A DNA stretch of 64,000 nt. Origin: Myxococcales bacterium. Lineage in GTDB: Bacteria > Myxococcota_A > Polyangia > Nannocystales > Nannocystaceae. The notes beneath the pieces were generated by a model, which saw only the letters and a program-made list of their open reading frames with translations, did no database searches and was not told where the DNA came from. Shown piece by piece: positions 34,820 to 45,320 of the stretch. The stretch covers positions 558,001 to 622,000 of the forward strand of contig JACKDV010000002.1 of the NCBI GenBank assembly GCA_020633315.1. Direction: 5' to 3'. Each line of letters begins with the position of its first letter. Position 1 is the stretch's first letter. A program made the translations under genes and the position numbers.

Positions 34820-35755
34820 ATGCTGACGGTTCCCGAACGCTTGGCCCGGCGCGTCCTCAATGCTCGAGGCTATCGCAGCCGCTGGCTCCATACCTCGGTG
34901 GGCCGGCTGCACGTGCTCGACGGCCCCGGGCGCGGCGACCTGCCCCCGGTGGTCATGCTCCACGGCTTCTCGGCCAACGCGATCTCGTACGTGGGCCTGC
35001 TGCGTCGCTTCGCCCCGCACTCGCGCCGGCTCGTGGCTCCCGACTGCCCCGGCCACGGCTTCAGCGAGGTGCCGCTGGGCGGCCTCGATCGCGACGCGAT
35101 GATGGCCGGCATGTTCGAGGTGCTCGACCGCGTCATCGACGAGCCCGTGGTGCTGCTGGGGACCTCGATGGGGGGCTTTGGGGCGGTCCGCTATGCCGCG
35201 CGCTCTCCCAAGAAGGTCCGAGCGCTGGTGCTGATCTGCCCCGGCGGCGCGCCGATGACCCCCGAGGGTCTGCAGGACTTCCTCGACACCTTCCGCATCG
35301 ATCGGCACCGCGAGGCCCTGGCCTTCGTCGATCGCATGCTCGCTCGCTCGCCTCGGGGCCTGCGTCACCTGCTGGCCCATGGGATCCGCGGCCGCTTCAC
35401 CAACCCGCAGCTTCGTCGCCTGCTCGACAGCCTCGGGCCCGAGGACCTGCTGCAGCCGGACGAGCTCGCGTCGCTGCGCATGCCCACCCTGATGTTGTGG
35501 GGCCGCGAGGAGATGATCCTGCCCCCGGCCCACCTCGAGTTCTTCCAGCGCCACCTGCCGCAACACGCGCAGCTGGAGATCTGGAACCAGTTCGGGCACT
35601 GCGGTTATCTCGAGCAGCCGCGCGCGGTTACCGACCGGGTCCTGCGCTTCGCCAGAACGGTGATTCGAGCCGAGTCTCGAAACCGACCCATCGAGGTCGA
35701 CGACGGTGTGCACGGTGTGACACAGTCCGTGCATCGAACTGCACACCTACACTGA
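34820..35755 (+). CDS. alpha/beta hydrolase
   Basis: The 311-aa hydrolase has the oxyanion-type VVMLHGFSANAISY, the nucleophile elbow LLGTSMGGFGAVRYA with catalytic Ser, a downstream acidic position in LMLWGREEMILPP, and the catalytic His in QFGHCGYLEQP. These are the triad positions of the alpha/beta hydrolase fold. The substrate is unknown; an esterase or thioesterase role would fit the acyltransferase gene that follows, but this is inference. The ATG at 34820 starts the conserved fold; the open frame further upstream has no ribosome site. Confidence 0.85.
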   Translation: MLTVPERLARRVLNARGYRSRWLHTSVGRLHVLDGPGRGDLPPVVMLHGFSANAISYVGLLRRFAPHSRRLVAPDCPGHGFSEVPLGGLDRDAMMAGMFEVLDRVIDEPVVLLGTSMGGFGAVRYAARSPKKVRALVLICPGGAPMTPEGLQDFLDTFRIDRHREALAFVDRMLARSPRGLRHLLAHGIRGRFTNPQLRRLLDSLGPEDLLQPDELASLRMPTLMLWGREEMILPPAHLEFFQRHLPQHAQLEIWNQFGHCGYLEQPRAVTDRVLRFARTVIRAESRNRPIEVDDGVHGVTQSVHRTAHLH

Positions 35756-35813
35756 GGGTCTTCCTGCGCAACCTCCGCAGCTCGGCGGCTCGATCGCCGG
35801 GGCCGTTCGCGAC

Positions 35814-36659
35814 TTGGTTCGCGAGCGACCGCTACGGAAGCGCGTCCACGCCTTCGTCGATGCGCTGCGGGCCGACATCGATCCCGAGCTCGGTCCGGTG
35901 CAGCCGTCCACGCTCGAGGCCGCCGCGCGGGGCTTCGACCTGCTCGCCCGCTACCACCGGCTCGAGGTGCGCGGGCTCGAGCGCGTGCCCGAGGGCCCGG
36001 CGGTGCTGGTGGGCAACCACAACGGCGGGCTCAACCCGGTCGATGGCCTGTTCCTGGTGCACTACTACCGGCAGCTCGGCTACCACGAGCCGGTCTACAT
36101 CCTCGCGCACGACATCCTCTTCAAGCACCCCAAGATGGCGTCGGTGCTGCGCTCGGTGGGCATCGTGCCGGCCAAGCGCTCCACGGCCCACAAGGTGCTC
36201 GAGCAGGGGCACAAGCTGCTGGTGTTCCCCGGGGGCGACATCGAGAACATGCGGCCCTACCGAGAGCGGCGACGGGTGAACCTCGCCGGTCGCCAGGGCT
36301 TTGGTCGACTGGCGATGGATCATCGGGTGCCCATCGTGCCCATCGTGAGCGCGGGCTCGCACGAGACCCTCATCGTGCTCCGCCAGGGCCGTCGGCTGGC
36401 CGAGGCGCTGCGCCTGCCCAAGTGGGCGCGGGTGCACTCGCTACCGTTGATGCTCGCCTTCCCCTGGGGCCTGCTGATGGGGCCGACCTGCGCGCTGCCC
36501 TACCTGCCGCTGCCGGCCAAGGTCACCGTGCAGATCGGCGAGGCGATCCCCACCCGCTTCTGGGCCCGGCACGACTCGCTGTGCGGGCGGGTCGAGTCGA
36601 TCATGCAGGGCATGCTCGACGACCTCTACGACGAGCGGGTCCTCCCCGTCCTCGGCTGA
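35814..36659 (+). CDS. PlsC-like lysophospholipid acyltransferase
   Basis: The 281-aa protein has the acyltransferase core: VLVGNHNGGLNPVDGLFL (block I, a His with the Asp seven residues on instead of the usual four), LVFPGGDIENMRPY (block III, PGG type) and VPIVPIVSAGSHETL (block IV). Acyltransferases of this group transfer acyl chains to lysolipids or glycerol derivatives at the membrane. The start is the only usable codon, a TTG at 35814; this is uncertain. It follows the alpha/beta hydrolase by 58 bp, so lipid remodelling as a pair is plausible. Confidence 0.82.
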   Translation: MVRERPLRKRVHAFVDALRADIDPELGPVQPSTLEAAARGFDLLARYHRLEVRGLERVPEGPAVLVGNHNGGLNPVDGLFLVHYYRQLGYHEPVYILAHDILFKHPKMASVLRSVGIVPAKRSTAHKVLEQGHKLLVFPGGDIENMRPYRERRRVNLAGRQGFGRLAMDHRVPIVPIVSAGSHETLIVLRQGRRLAEALRLPKWARVHSLPLMLAFPWGLLMGPTCALPYLPLPAKVTVQIGEAIPTRFWARHDSLCGRVESIMQGMLDDLYDERVLPVLG

Positions 36660-36766
36660 GTCGCGTTCCCGGCGCCTGGCGGCGAGCGCGTCTGCAGCCG
36701 ATGCAGGCTTCCCTACGAATTCTTCCGAATAATCCGGGGGCCTCGGGCGTGATCGGGGACGTGGCG

Positions 36767-37015
36767 ATGCAGACGGTTCGCAAGGTCCTGTTCATGGGGC
36801 CGTGCTCGCACGACGACAACTCCCTGGTCACGACCATGGAGCTCACCTGCGGCTGTCAGGTGACGCGCACGATCCGAGGCTCGCGGGTCCGCTCGCTGGG
36901 TGACAGCGGCGTGGTGATCCGCGGCGAGGAGGAGTGCCCCAAGGGGCACGAGCTGCCGGCCTCGCTGCGACGCGGCGGCCCTTCGTTCATCACCCGCGCG
37001 CTCGGCCGCTGCTAG
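36767..37015 (+). CDS. small Cys-containing hypothetical protein
   Basis: The 82-aa protein contains LTCGCQVTRTIRGS and EEECPKGHELP, i.e. a CxC pair and a CxxxH pair 30 residues apart that could bind one zinc ion. No family is recognised. The ATG at 36767 has a GGGGAC stretch upstream; a start at 36701 would add 22 unconvincing residues. It runs convergently into the FG-GAP lipoprotein gene (32 bp apart). Confidence 0.5.
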   Translation: MQTVRKVLFMGPCSHDDNSLVTTMELTCGCQVTRTIRGSRVRSLGDSGVVIRGEEECPKGHELPASLRRGGPSFITRALGRC

Positions 37016-37046
37016 GAGCCTCGCCTCGAGCCCTTCGCGTCGCGGG

Positions 37047-38963
37047 TCAGCCCGCCTGCACGTACTCCACGCGACCATCGACCGCGGGCGGCGTGGGCTG
37101 CGAGACGCTGCCGTCGGGCCAGGTGATCGTCAGCCTCTCGATCCGATCGCTCGTCCCCAGCCCGAAGTGGCAGGCCGTCTCGCCCCCGGCCCCCAGCGAC
37201 GGCCGGTTGGTGTGGAAGCAGGTCTGGGTGCTGCCCTCGCTGCGGAGCTCCACGATCGCCCCCACCGCCTCGCGGTTGCCCCCACGCCCGCGTAGCTCGA
37301 CGTCGAGCCAGTGGTGGCCCGCACCCGAGCGCGCCGCGTCGTTGCGGTACACCTTGAGCTCGTCGCCCCACGCGGCGGTGGCCAGCTCCCAGCTCCCGTC
37401 TCGATCGAGGTCGACCAGCGCCGAGGCCTTGCCCGAGGCGGGATCGGTGAGCCCCACCGCCCAGGTGCGATCCTCGAAGGTCCCGTCGCCGCGGTTGTCG
37501 AAGAACGCGTCGGGGATCAGGGCGTCGCCCTTGATCCGCCCCCCCGCGTAGTAGAGGTCGAGGTCCCCGTCGTTGTCGTGATCCCACAGGTGGGCGGCCC
37601 AGGTGATCGAGGTGCGGGCCCACGGGAGCTGGGCGCGGCGGATGCCGGCCGCATCCGAGACGTCCACGAAGGTCCCGTCGCCCGCGTTGAGCAGCAGCAC
37701 GTTCTCCCCGATGTTGGAGAAGGCCAGGTCCACGAAGCCGTCGTGGTCCACGTCCCCGAGGGCCAGGCCCATGCCGTTGATCCGCTCGATGCCCACCCCC
37801 GAGGCCATCGAGACGTCGGTGAAGCGGTGCTCGCTCGGGGCCTCGCCGGGCCCGTCGTTGCGCCACAGCGCGTTGGGGTTGCCGATCATGCCGCCCACGT
37901 CGTCGTTGATCACGATGAGGTCGAGGTCGCCATCGCGCTCCACGTCGACCCACGAGGCCGAGAAGCCCACCGACGAGAGCACCGCCGGGTCGAGCAGCCC
38001 GGTGCGCTCCACGAACACGCCGTCGTCGTTGCGGTACAGGTGGTCGCCGGCCCGGATCTCGCTGCCCGCCTGCGGGAAGCAGTAGGCATGGTTGACCACG
38101 TAGAGGTCGAGGTCGTCGTCCCCGTCGTAGTCGCCGAAGGCCACGCCCATGGTGCGCTGGCTCTCCACCCCCAGCCCGATCGCCTCGGTCACGTCCTGGA
38201 AGCCGGCGGTGCCGGTGGGGACGAGCTGGTTGGCGAACACCCGGTTGGCGCCGCGGCGCCCCACGAACAGGTCGAGGTCGCCGTCGCCCTCGAGGTCGAC
38301 GAAGGTGGCCATCGCCACCTGATCCACCCCGGCCAGGCCCATCGCCTCGGTCACGTCCTCGAGCTCGGGCACGCCGTCACCGTCTTCGTCGCCGCGGTTG
38401 CGATGCAGCCGCCCGCCCGTGCCCACCTGACCCACGAAGGCGTCGGGATCCCCGTCGCCGTCGAAGTCGCCGAAGGCCAGCCCGGTGTGGCTCTCGGCGC
38501 ACTCGGGGGGGCTGCCGGAGGGATCGTGGGTCTGGGCCAGGCCGGTGGCCTCGGCCACGTCCACGAAGACCGGATCCACCACCTCGAGCTCGTGCTCGGC
38601 CACCGCCTGGGGATCGTCGCGGCGCCGCACCGCGAGGACGCTGGGCCCCAGCTCCACCTGTGCGGGCACCCGGAGCACGGCCCCGGGGAAGTCCGCGTGG
38701 AGCAGCTGGGCCTCGCCAAGGGCCACGCCGCCCAGCTCCACCTGGAGCTGGGCCAAGGGCGTGTCGGTGAGCAGGAACAGGTGCGCCCCGCGGGCCGCGA
38801 CCGCGGGCGCCCCGAGGATCGCGGGCGCCCGCGCTCCCGAGCCCTCGTCGTCGGTCTCGCCCTCGCTCGTCGTCGCCTCGTCGTCCCCGTCGCCCGGGCT
38901 CGGCGAGCCGGCCCCGCAGGCCGCGAGCGCGAGCAGGGCGAGGGGGAGGGCGAGGCGCGGCAT
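37047..38963 (-). CDS. FG-GAP lipoprotein with ASPIC/UnbV domain
   Basis: The 638-aa protein has a lipobox at AACG (Cys16) and an acidic linker. It contains many DxDGDGDLD calcium loops from FG-GAP/VCBS blades (LAFGDFDGDGDPDAFVG, TFVDLEGDGDLDLFVGRR, FGDYDGDDDLDLYVVN, LWDHDNDGDLDLYYAG). The end is an ASPIC/UnbV domain (HHWLDVELRGRGGNREAVGA, ETACHFGLGTSDRIERLTITW). This combination is the CRTAC-type architecture known from secreted or surface proteins. It follows the next gene by five bases on the same strand, so they form an operon. Confidence 0.88.
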   Translation of the reverse strand: MPRLALPLALLALAACGAGSPSPGDGDDEATTSEGETDDEGSGARAPAILGAPAVAARGAHLFLLTDTPLAQLQVELGGVALGEAQLLHADFPGAVLRVPAQVELGPSVLAVRRRDDPQAVAEHELEVVDPVFVDVAEATGLAQTHDPSGSPPECAESHTGLAFGDFDGDGDPDAFVGQVGTGGRLHRNRGDEDGDGVPELEDVTEAMGLAGVDQVAMATFVDLEGDGDLDLFVGRRGANRVFANQLVPTGTAGFQDVTEAIGLGVESQRTMGVAFGDYDGDDDLDLYVVNHAYCFPQAGSEIRAGDHLYRNDDGVFVERTGLLDPAVLSSVGFSASWVDVERDGDLDLIVINDDVGGMIGNPNALWRNDGPGEAPSEHRFTDVSMASGVGIERINGMGLALGDVDHDGFVDLAFSNIGENVLLLNAGDGTFVDVSDAAGIRRAQLPWARTSITWAAHLWDHDNDGDLDLYYAGGRIKGDALIPDAFFDNRGDGTFEDRTWAVGLTDPASGKASALVDLDRDGSWELATAAWGDELKVYRNDAARSGAGHHWLDVELRGRGGNREAVGAIVELRSEGSTQTCFHTNRPSLGAGGETACHFGLGTSDRIERLTITWPDGSVSQPTPPAVDGRVEYVQAG

Positions 38964-38968
38964 GATCG

Positions 38969-40414
38969 CTAGTGGGTCAGCACGAACACGCCGAGCGGAC
39001 CGGCCACCACGATGTCGTCGAGCCCGTTGCCGTCGAAGTCTCCCACCGACAGCAGCCGCGCCGGGGGCTCGAGCACGAGCTGGTCGAGGCACGAGAACAG
39101 CGGCGCGCTGCCGCCGGCCGGGCTGCCGTGCAGGATGGTGAGCAGTTCGCTGCCGAGCGCGACCACGTCGGCCAGCCCGTCGCCGTCCACGTCGCCGCTG
39201 CTGGAGGTCTCGATCGGGGTGAAGAGCGCCTGCCGCTCCACCTCTCCGAAGCCGTCGCGCCAGCCCTCGATCAGCATCCACGCGCCGTCCCAGCTCTCCA
39301 CCCCCGAGTAGCCGGCGATGTCGGTGAGCCCGCCCCCGTCGAAGTCGCCCGCCGCCAGGCGGCGGCGACCGTGGTCGCTGAGCTGCAGATCGCCGTCGGC
39401 CTGGGTGTCGTCGACCGCATTGCCCAGGAACACGGCGCCGCGGCTCTCGGTGTGGACGGCCACGTCGTCGAAGGCATCGGCCCCGAAGGTGCCCGTCTCC
39501 AGGTCGTACGCGGTGTTGTCGGTGGACAGGGCCAGCGCCGCCATGAAGTCGCCCGCCCCGTTGCCGAGGTAGACGGCCCCGAGCGCATCACCGCCCAGCA
39601 TCGCCAGGTCGGCCGCGCCGTCGCCGTTCCAGTCGAGCGCCTCGAGCTTGGTCACCGGGCCCACCGCGGGGGCCATGGTGAGGGGCGCGAAGCCGCCGAG
39701 CCCGTCCCCGGCGAGGATCGAGATCTGGCCGATGGAGTCGGAGCTGGCCAGGTCGGGCAGGCCGTCACCGTTGAAGTCGGCCGCGGTCACGTCGAGCAGC
39801 GGCGCGCCGCCGGAGAAGGGCAGGGGGATGAGCTCGACGTCCTCGGGGCCGAAGCGGTGCAGCGTGGCCGCGCCCGACTCGTAGGTGACCACCACGTCCT
39901 CGGTCGCGTCACCGTCGGCATCCACGAAGGACAGGGAGAGCACGGGATCGTCTTCGCCCTCGACCAGCGGGATCGGCAGCAGGTCGGGCACCGGGCCGCA
40001 GTCCGTGATCGACTCGAGCCACACGCACTCCTGGAAGCCCTCGCACAGCCCACCCACCCCACAGTCGGCGTCGCCGTAGCACTCGTAGTAGTAGCACTCG
40101 CCGTAGCAGCAGCCGTCGTAGCAGCAGCCGTCGTAGCCGTAGTCGCAGCAGCCCCCGTCCGAGCAGTAGTCGTAGGGAACGCACTCGTTGTCGATGCACT
40201 CGTAGCCCGGGTCGCAGTCCGAGCTGTTGACGCACTCGAGCGGCGGCGGCTGGGTGGTCGGCGTGGTCTCGGAGTCGGTCTCGCCGTCGGTGTCGGTGAT
40301 GGTCTCGCCGGTGTCGTCGTCGAGGGTGATCGTCGGCCCGCACGCGGCCATCGTGGTCGCTGCCACGCCGAAGGAGAGGTTCCACCACCGCGTATCCAAC
40401 CGAGGCCAATCCAT
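38969..40414 (-). CDS. FG-GAP lipoprotein with Cys/Tyr-rich region
   Basis: The 481-aa protein has a lipobox MAAC (Cys25) and a Thr/Asp linker. An EGF-like CVNSSDCDPGYECIDNECV leads into an unusual segment of about 45 residues that is nearly all Cys, Tyr, Gly and Asp (CCDYGYDGCCYDGCCYGECY). The C-terminal 340 residues are VCBS-type blades such as [38 protein letters not shown] and GDVDGDGLADVVAL. The start ATG is at 40414. A TATGAT hexamer on this strand (+ coordinates 40461-40466) could be its -10 box, but I see no matching -35. Confidence 0.82.
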   Translation of the reverse strand: MDWPRLDTRWWNLSFGVAATTMAACGPTITLDDDTGETITDTDGETDSETTPTTQPPPLECVNSSDCDPGYECIDNECVPYDYCSDGGCCDYGYDGCCYDGCCYGECYYYECYGDADCGVGGLCEGFQECVWLESITDCGPVPDLLPIPLVEGEDDPVLSLSFVDADGDATEDVVVTYESGAATLHRFGPEDVELIPLPFSGGAPLLDVTAADFNGDGLPDLASSDSIGQISILAGDGLGGFAPLTMAPAVGPVTKLEALDWNGDGAADLAMLGGDALGAVYLGNGAGDFMAALALSTDNTAYDLETGTFGADAFDDVAVHTESRGAVFLGNAVDDTQADGDLQLSDHGRRRLAAGDFDGGGLTDIAGYSGVESWDGAWMLIEGWRDGFGEVERQALFTPIETSSSGDVDGDGLADVVALGSELLTILHGSPAGGSAPLFSCLDQLVLEPPARLLSVGDFDGNGLDDIVVAGPLGVFVLTH

Positions 40415-40583
40415 TGCGCCCGCAACTTAGCAAGGGACGGGCCAGCCGAATTTGCTCCGTATCATAGCTGCTGGAACGCTGTTACCGCGGAAGGGCACGA
40501 CATCGGTGTCGCGTTGCGGGGAGCGCGGCGGGACAGGGGTGTCGTACCCGCGGCCACCCTCGCGCATGCATGCGAGGCGATCC

Positions 40584-41426
40584 TCAGGGCGTGGGATCGT
40601 CGAGCGGTGCCTCGGGGTCCTCGCCCGGGCCTCGTCGTCGACCACGACGCGCCTGCGCCAGCGCACGACGCTGCTCGAGCACCCGCGGGGCCAGCTCGCG
40701 GTTGGTCTCGTTGAGCGTCTCCATCAGCGAGCGAGGGATGCCCGTCTGCTCGTCGATGGCACGGTAGAGCGCATCGAAGACCTCGGCCAGCCGCGGCGAC
40801 ACCTCGTCCACCTCGGGGCGGTTCTGCGTGCGGTTGCCCGGGCGCACCGCCGCGACCGCCTCCTCCACCTTGGCCTGGGGATCGCCGATCCACTTCAGCA
40901 CCTTGGTGATCACCTGCCGTGGATCCGCGAGCAGGCCGTCGTAGGACTGCACGTGGATCGCATAGCGACGAGTCATCAGGTCGCGCACCAGGGCGAAGTT
41001 CTCCTCCCACCACTCGAGCCACGGGGACATGCGCACCGGAGGCGGCGACGAGGCGGGACGGGCCTCGTCCTCCATCGCGAACAGGCGCTCGAGCGAGCGC
41101 TGGTACTCGCGCCAGTGCCGGACCGTGGCCACCACCTTGCCGATGTACGCCAGATCGGTGCGCACCAGGCCGGGGATGAACACCTTCACCACGTGGCGGG
41201 TGACCTGGCTGGGATGGAAGAAGGCTCCCGATTGCGGGTGGGGGTTGGTGCGGTAGTAGATGCCCTGGCGGAGGATCGACTCGTAGAAGCCGTCGGGGTT
41301 GGCGTCCTTGAGGGTCTTGTCCCAGTTGCGCGGGAACGCCTCGCCGAACGCCGGAAACCCGGCCCCGGTGAGGATCTGCATCCACATCGAGGTGCCAGAG
41401 CGCTTGGTGCCGGTGACGATGATCAT
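40584..41426 (-). CDS. sulfotransferase family protein
   Basis: The 280-aa protein begins MIIVTGTKRSGTSMWMQIL, the 5-prime phosphosulfate-binding loop of P-loop sulfotransferases (PAPS donor). A second conserved site may be RYAIHVQSYDGLLADPRQVI, the usual 3-prime phosphate-binding position. The C-terminus turns into a long charged helix (RRALAQARRGRRRG). Such enzymes sulfate carbohydrates, lipids or small molecules; the target is not visible. The ATG at 41426 is preferred; a GTG nine codons upstream would also fit the frame. Confidence 0.8.
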   Translation of the reverse strand: MIIVTGTKRSGTSMWMQILTGAGFPAFGEAFPRNWDKTLKDANPDGFYESILRQGIYYRTNPHPQSGAFFHPSQVTRHVVKVFIPGLVRTDLAYIGKVVATVRHWREYQRSLERLFAMEDEARPASSPPPVRMSPWLEWWEENFALVRDLMTRRYAIHVQSYDGLLADPRQVITKVLKWIGDPQAKVEEAVAAVRPGNRTQNRPEVDEVSPRLAEVFDALYRAIDEQTGIPRSLMETLNETNRELAPRVLEQRRALAQARRGRRRGPGEDPEAPLDDPTP

Positions 41427-41531
41427 CGGGAGGCCCCACTGTAGCGCGACCACGCGGCGGCGGGGCTCCTCGCTGCGCTCACCGGGCGGGCTGTCGTGCC
41501 CGCTGCGTTCGCACGCCGTGGGGTCGGGGGC

Positions 41532-42110
41532 TCAGCCGGCCGAGATCCCTCGCAGGCGACGGCGGCCGAGCGCCTCGTCGAGCGCGTCGAGGGCTCGGTG
41601 CAGCAGCGTGCGGGCGCCGGGTCGATAGGCGCGCTGGTAGACCACGGCCTGGCGATCGTCGACGGGCACGGTCGCCGTCACGCGACCCCGGCGGGGGTCG
41701 GAGGCATCGAGGCGGAGGTGGGTGGCCTCGTCGAGCTCCTCGCTGCGCACTCGCAGCGCCTGCGAGGTGGAGTACCCGAGGTGGCTTCCCAGCCCGGCAA
41801 AGTAGTCGGGCGGGGCCGGCTGCGGGTGAAGGGCGCCGCGCCACATCCAGATCCAGCCGTGGGCCTCGCGAACGAGGGGCGTCGGAGCCGGCGCGTGAGC
41901 CAGGCACTCGAGGCAGGGCTCGCCCTCGTCGAGGCGGAGGAGGGGCTCGTCGCGATGCGGGCAGGCATCGAGCTCGGCCCGCACCGTGCCCGTGGGATCG
42001 CGCCACAGCACCAGCGACTCTCCGAAGCGACGCAGCACCGTGGGCATCCCCTCGATGATCTCGTTGGCGTCGGCGATGAGGTGCCAGCCCTCGTGGATCG
42101 ACTTGGACAT
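41532..42110 (-). CDS. short Rieske iron-sulfur protein
   Basis: The 192-aa protein contains a Rieske [2Fe-2S] site: CPH (Cys50, His52), 16 residues, then CLAH (Cys69, His72), in a fold that begins GWHLIADANEI as ring-hydroxylating oxygenases do. The usual second motif CPYHGW is altered to CLAHAP. The catalytic mononuclear-iron domain of the oxygenases is absent, so the protein is either a ferredoxin-like Rieske carrier or a derived, possibly non-enzymatic, remnant. No reductase gene is nearby. It diverges from the kinase-BRCT gene. Confidence 0.75.
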   Translation of the reverse strand: MSKSIHEGWHLIADANEIIEGMPTVLRRFGESLVLWRDPTGTVRAELDACPHRDEPLLRLDEGEPCLECLAHAPAPTPLVREAHGWIWMWRGALHPQPAPPDYFAGLGSHLGYSTSQALRVRSEELDEATHLRLDASDPRRGRVTATVPVDDRQAVVYQRAYRPGARTLLHRALDALDEALGRRRLRGISAG

Positions 42111-42336
42111 CGGTCTGCTCCGTGACCCGTTGTGTACGAAGAGCGCGGCCGTGCAAGCGACCTGCGACTTCGTGACCATCGACGGGGCGCGGGGCCTGGG
42201 GTTGCACGGGGTCCATCCCGAGGTGACGAACGGACGTTGGACGGTGGCCTGCGGCACCGAAACTACGCCGCATGCCATCGACCCCGACCACGGCGGGGCG
42301 ATTGGCCGACCGGGAGCCGCGGTACCCTCGTCGGCG

Positions 42337-43431
<1,095 letters not shown>

Positions 43432-43485
43432 GCAGGTCCGCCCGAGCGCGGCTCCGGCCCGCCGGGGCCCGTGGTATCAGGAGGC

Positions 43486-44901
43486 ATGTCCGCCCCTCGG
43501 CCCGCGCCTCGCAGTGAGTACCTCGAAGGGATCTTCGCGCCCGTCACCGACGAGCGGCACGACGTCCCGCTCACCGTGCGAGGAGAGCTGCCCGCCGACC
43601 TCCACGGCATGTTCGTGCGCAACGGCCCCAACCCGCGCTTCCCCGTGGAGGGCCGCTACCACTGGTTCGACGGCGACGCGATGGTGCACGGGGTGTGCTT
43701 CGCCGACGGTGAGGCCCGCTACACCAACCGCTACGTGCGCTCGGCGGCCTTCGAGGTGGAGACCAAGGCCGGCGCCGCGATGTGGGCCGGGATCATGGAG
43801 CCGATGGAGCTGCGGCACCCGATCTCGCCGATGAAGGACAACCCCAACACCGACCTGGTGTGGCACGCAGGCAAGCTGCTGGCGCTGTGGTACCTGGGGG
43901 GCGAGCCGGTGCGCCTCGAGGTGCCCTCGCTGCGCACCCTGGGGCCCGAGCGCTTCGCCGACGAGCTCCCCGCGGGGATGTCGGCCCACCCCAAGGTGGA
44001 TGCCCACACCGGCGAGATGATGATCTTCGACTTCCAGTTCCACGCCCGGCCGTTCCTGCGCTACGGCCTGGTCTCGGCCCAGGGCGAGCTGCTGCGCATG
44101 TTCCCCATCGAGATGCCCGGGCCGCGCTTCTTCCACGACATCGGCATCACCGAGCGCTCCACGATCTTCCTCGACCTGCCCATGCTGTGGGATCCCGAGC
44201 TGCTGCGGCAGGGCAAGCGGCGCATCGTCTACCGCAAGGACATGCCCACCCGCTTCGGCGTGATCGATCGCCACGCCACCTCCGACACCACGCGCTGGCT
44301 CGAGACCGAGGCCTGCTACGTGTACCACGTGATCAATTGCTACGAGGACGGCGACGAGATCGTGGTGGTGGCCTGCCGGGTGGACGACCCCATGCCCAAG
44401 TCGCGCGAGCCCGGCCCCCACACCCGCTCGCGGCTGGAGTTCCTTGAGCTGGCGCCCATGCTGCACCGCTGGCGCCTGAGCCCGGCCACCGGCGAGGTCC
44501 GGGGCGAGCAGCTCGACGACGTGCCCACCGAGTTCCCCCGCATGAACGACCGCTGGCTGGGGCGGCCCGCTCGCTACTGCTACAACCCGCGCCTGGCCCC
44601 CTCGTCGGCGGTGTGCTTCGACGGCTGGATCAAGTACGACCTCGAGCGGGGGCGCTCGTGGGTGCACGCGCTGCCGGCCGATCGCGTGGGCGACGAGGCG
44701 GTCTTCGCCCCCCGGCCGGGCGCGAGCGAGGAGGACGACGGCTACCTGGTGTCGTTCGTGCACGACCGCGGCGGCGGGCCCTCGCGCTGTGTGGTGATCG
44801 ACGCGCGGACGATGGAGGAGCGGGCGTCGCTCGAGCTGCCCCAGCGGATCCCCACCGGCTTCCACGCCACCTGGATCCCGGGCGGAGAGCTCCCCGCATG
44901 A
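43486..44901 (+). CDS. carotenoid cleavage oxygenase (RPE65 family)
   Basis: This 471-aa iron enzyme cleaves double bonds of carotenoids or related stilbenes with oxygen. The four iron-binding histidines are visible: His168 (GMSAHPKVD), His217 (RFFHDIGIT), His281 (YVYHVINCYEDGDE) and His460 (GFHATWIPG). The typical N-terminal DLHGMFVRNGPNPRF and WFDGDAMVHGV stretches are present. The start at 43486 follows an AGGAGG at one-base spacing; a GTG five codons upstream is also possible. The stop overlaps the thioesterase start (ATGA), so both are coupled. Confidence 0.92.
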   Translation: MSAPRPAPRSEYLEGIFAPVTDERHDVPLTVRGELPADLHGMFVRNGPNPRFPVEGRYHWFDGDAMVHGVCFADGEARYTNRYVRSAAFEVETKAGAAMWAGIMEPMELRHPISPMKDNPNTDLVWHAGKLLALWYLGGEPVRLEVPSLRTLGPERFADELPAGMSAHPKVDAHTGEMMIFDFQFHARPFLRYGLVSAQGELLRMFPIEMPGPRFFHDIGITERSTIFLDLPMLWDPELLRQGKRRIVYRKDMPTRFGVIDRHATSDTTRWLETEACYVYHVINCYEDGDEIVVVACRVDDPMPKSREPGPHTRSRLEFLELAPMLHRWRLSPATGEVRGEQLDDVPTEFPRMNDRWLGRPARYCYNPRLAPSSAVCFDGWIKYDLERGRSWVHALPADRVGDEAVFAPRPGASEEDDGYLVSFVHDRGGGPSRCVVIDARTMEERASLELPQRIPTGFHATWIPGGELPA

Positions 44902-45320
44902 GCGAGGGGCTCGCGGACCGCCACGCGCTGCTGCTGACGGTGGCGGCAGCCGACATCGACGACCTCGATCACGTCTCCAACCTGGTCTACCTGCGCTGGG
45001 TGCTCGACGCGGCGCGGGCCCACTCCGACGCGCGGGGCTTCGACCACGCCGCCTACCGCCGCCTGGGCGGCATCTTCAACGTGCGGCGCCACGAGATCGA
45101 CTACCTCGCACCCGGGCGGCTGGGCGATCGCGTGGAGGTGAGCACCTGGGTCGATCCCTGGAAGCGGGCGTGGTGCGAGCGACGAACCGAGATCGTGCGG
45201 GTCGACGACGGGCGGGCGCTGGCGCGGGCGGTGACCACCTGGGCCTTCGTCGATCTCGCGAGCGGTCGGCCCACCCGCATCCCCGACGAGCTGCGGGCGG
45301 CGTTCGAGCGCAGGCCGTGA
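44898..45320 (+). CDS. acyl-CoA thioesterase (4HBT hot-dog fold)
   Basis: The 140-aa protein has the 4HBT/FadM-YbgC pattern: ADIDDLDHVSNLVYLRWVLDA, where Asp and His precede the Asn-Tyr pair, followed by RRHEIDYLAPGRLGDRVEV. Hot-dog thioesterases hydrolyse acyl-CoA thioesters. Coupling to the carotenoid oxygenase by a shared ATGA suggests action on a cleavage product or a related acyl substrate, which is inference. The length is normal and the active-site region is intact. Confidence 0.87.
   Translation: MSEGLADRHALLLTVAAADIDDLDHVSNLVYLRWVLDAARAHSDARGFDHAAYRRLGGIFNVRRHEIDYLAPGRLGDRVEVSTWVDPWKRAWCERRTEIVRVDDGRALARAVTTWAFVDLASGRPTRIPDELRAAFERRP

Noticed and set aside
36422..37015. 197-residue gene over the acyltransferase end
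   Set aside because: The first half overlaps the acyltransferase in another frame; only the part after 36767 has an independent start and plausible protein.
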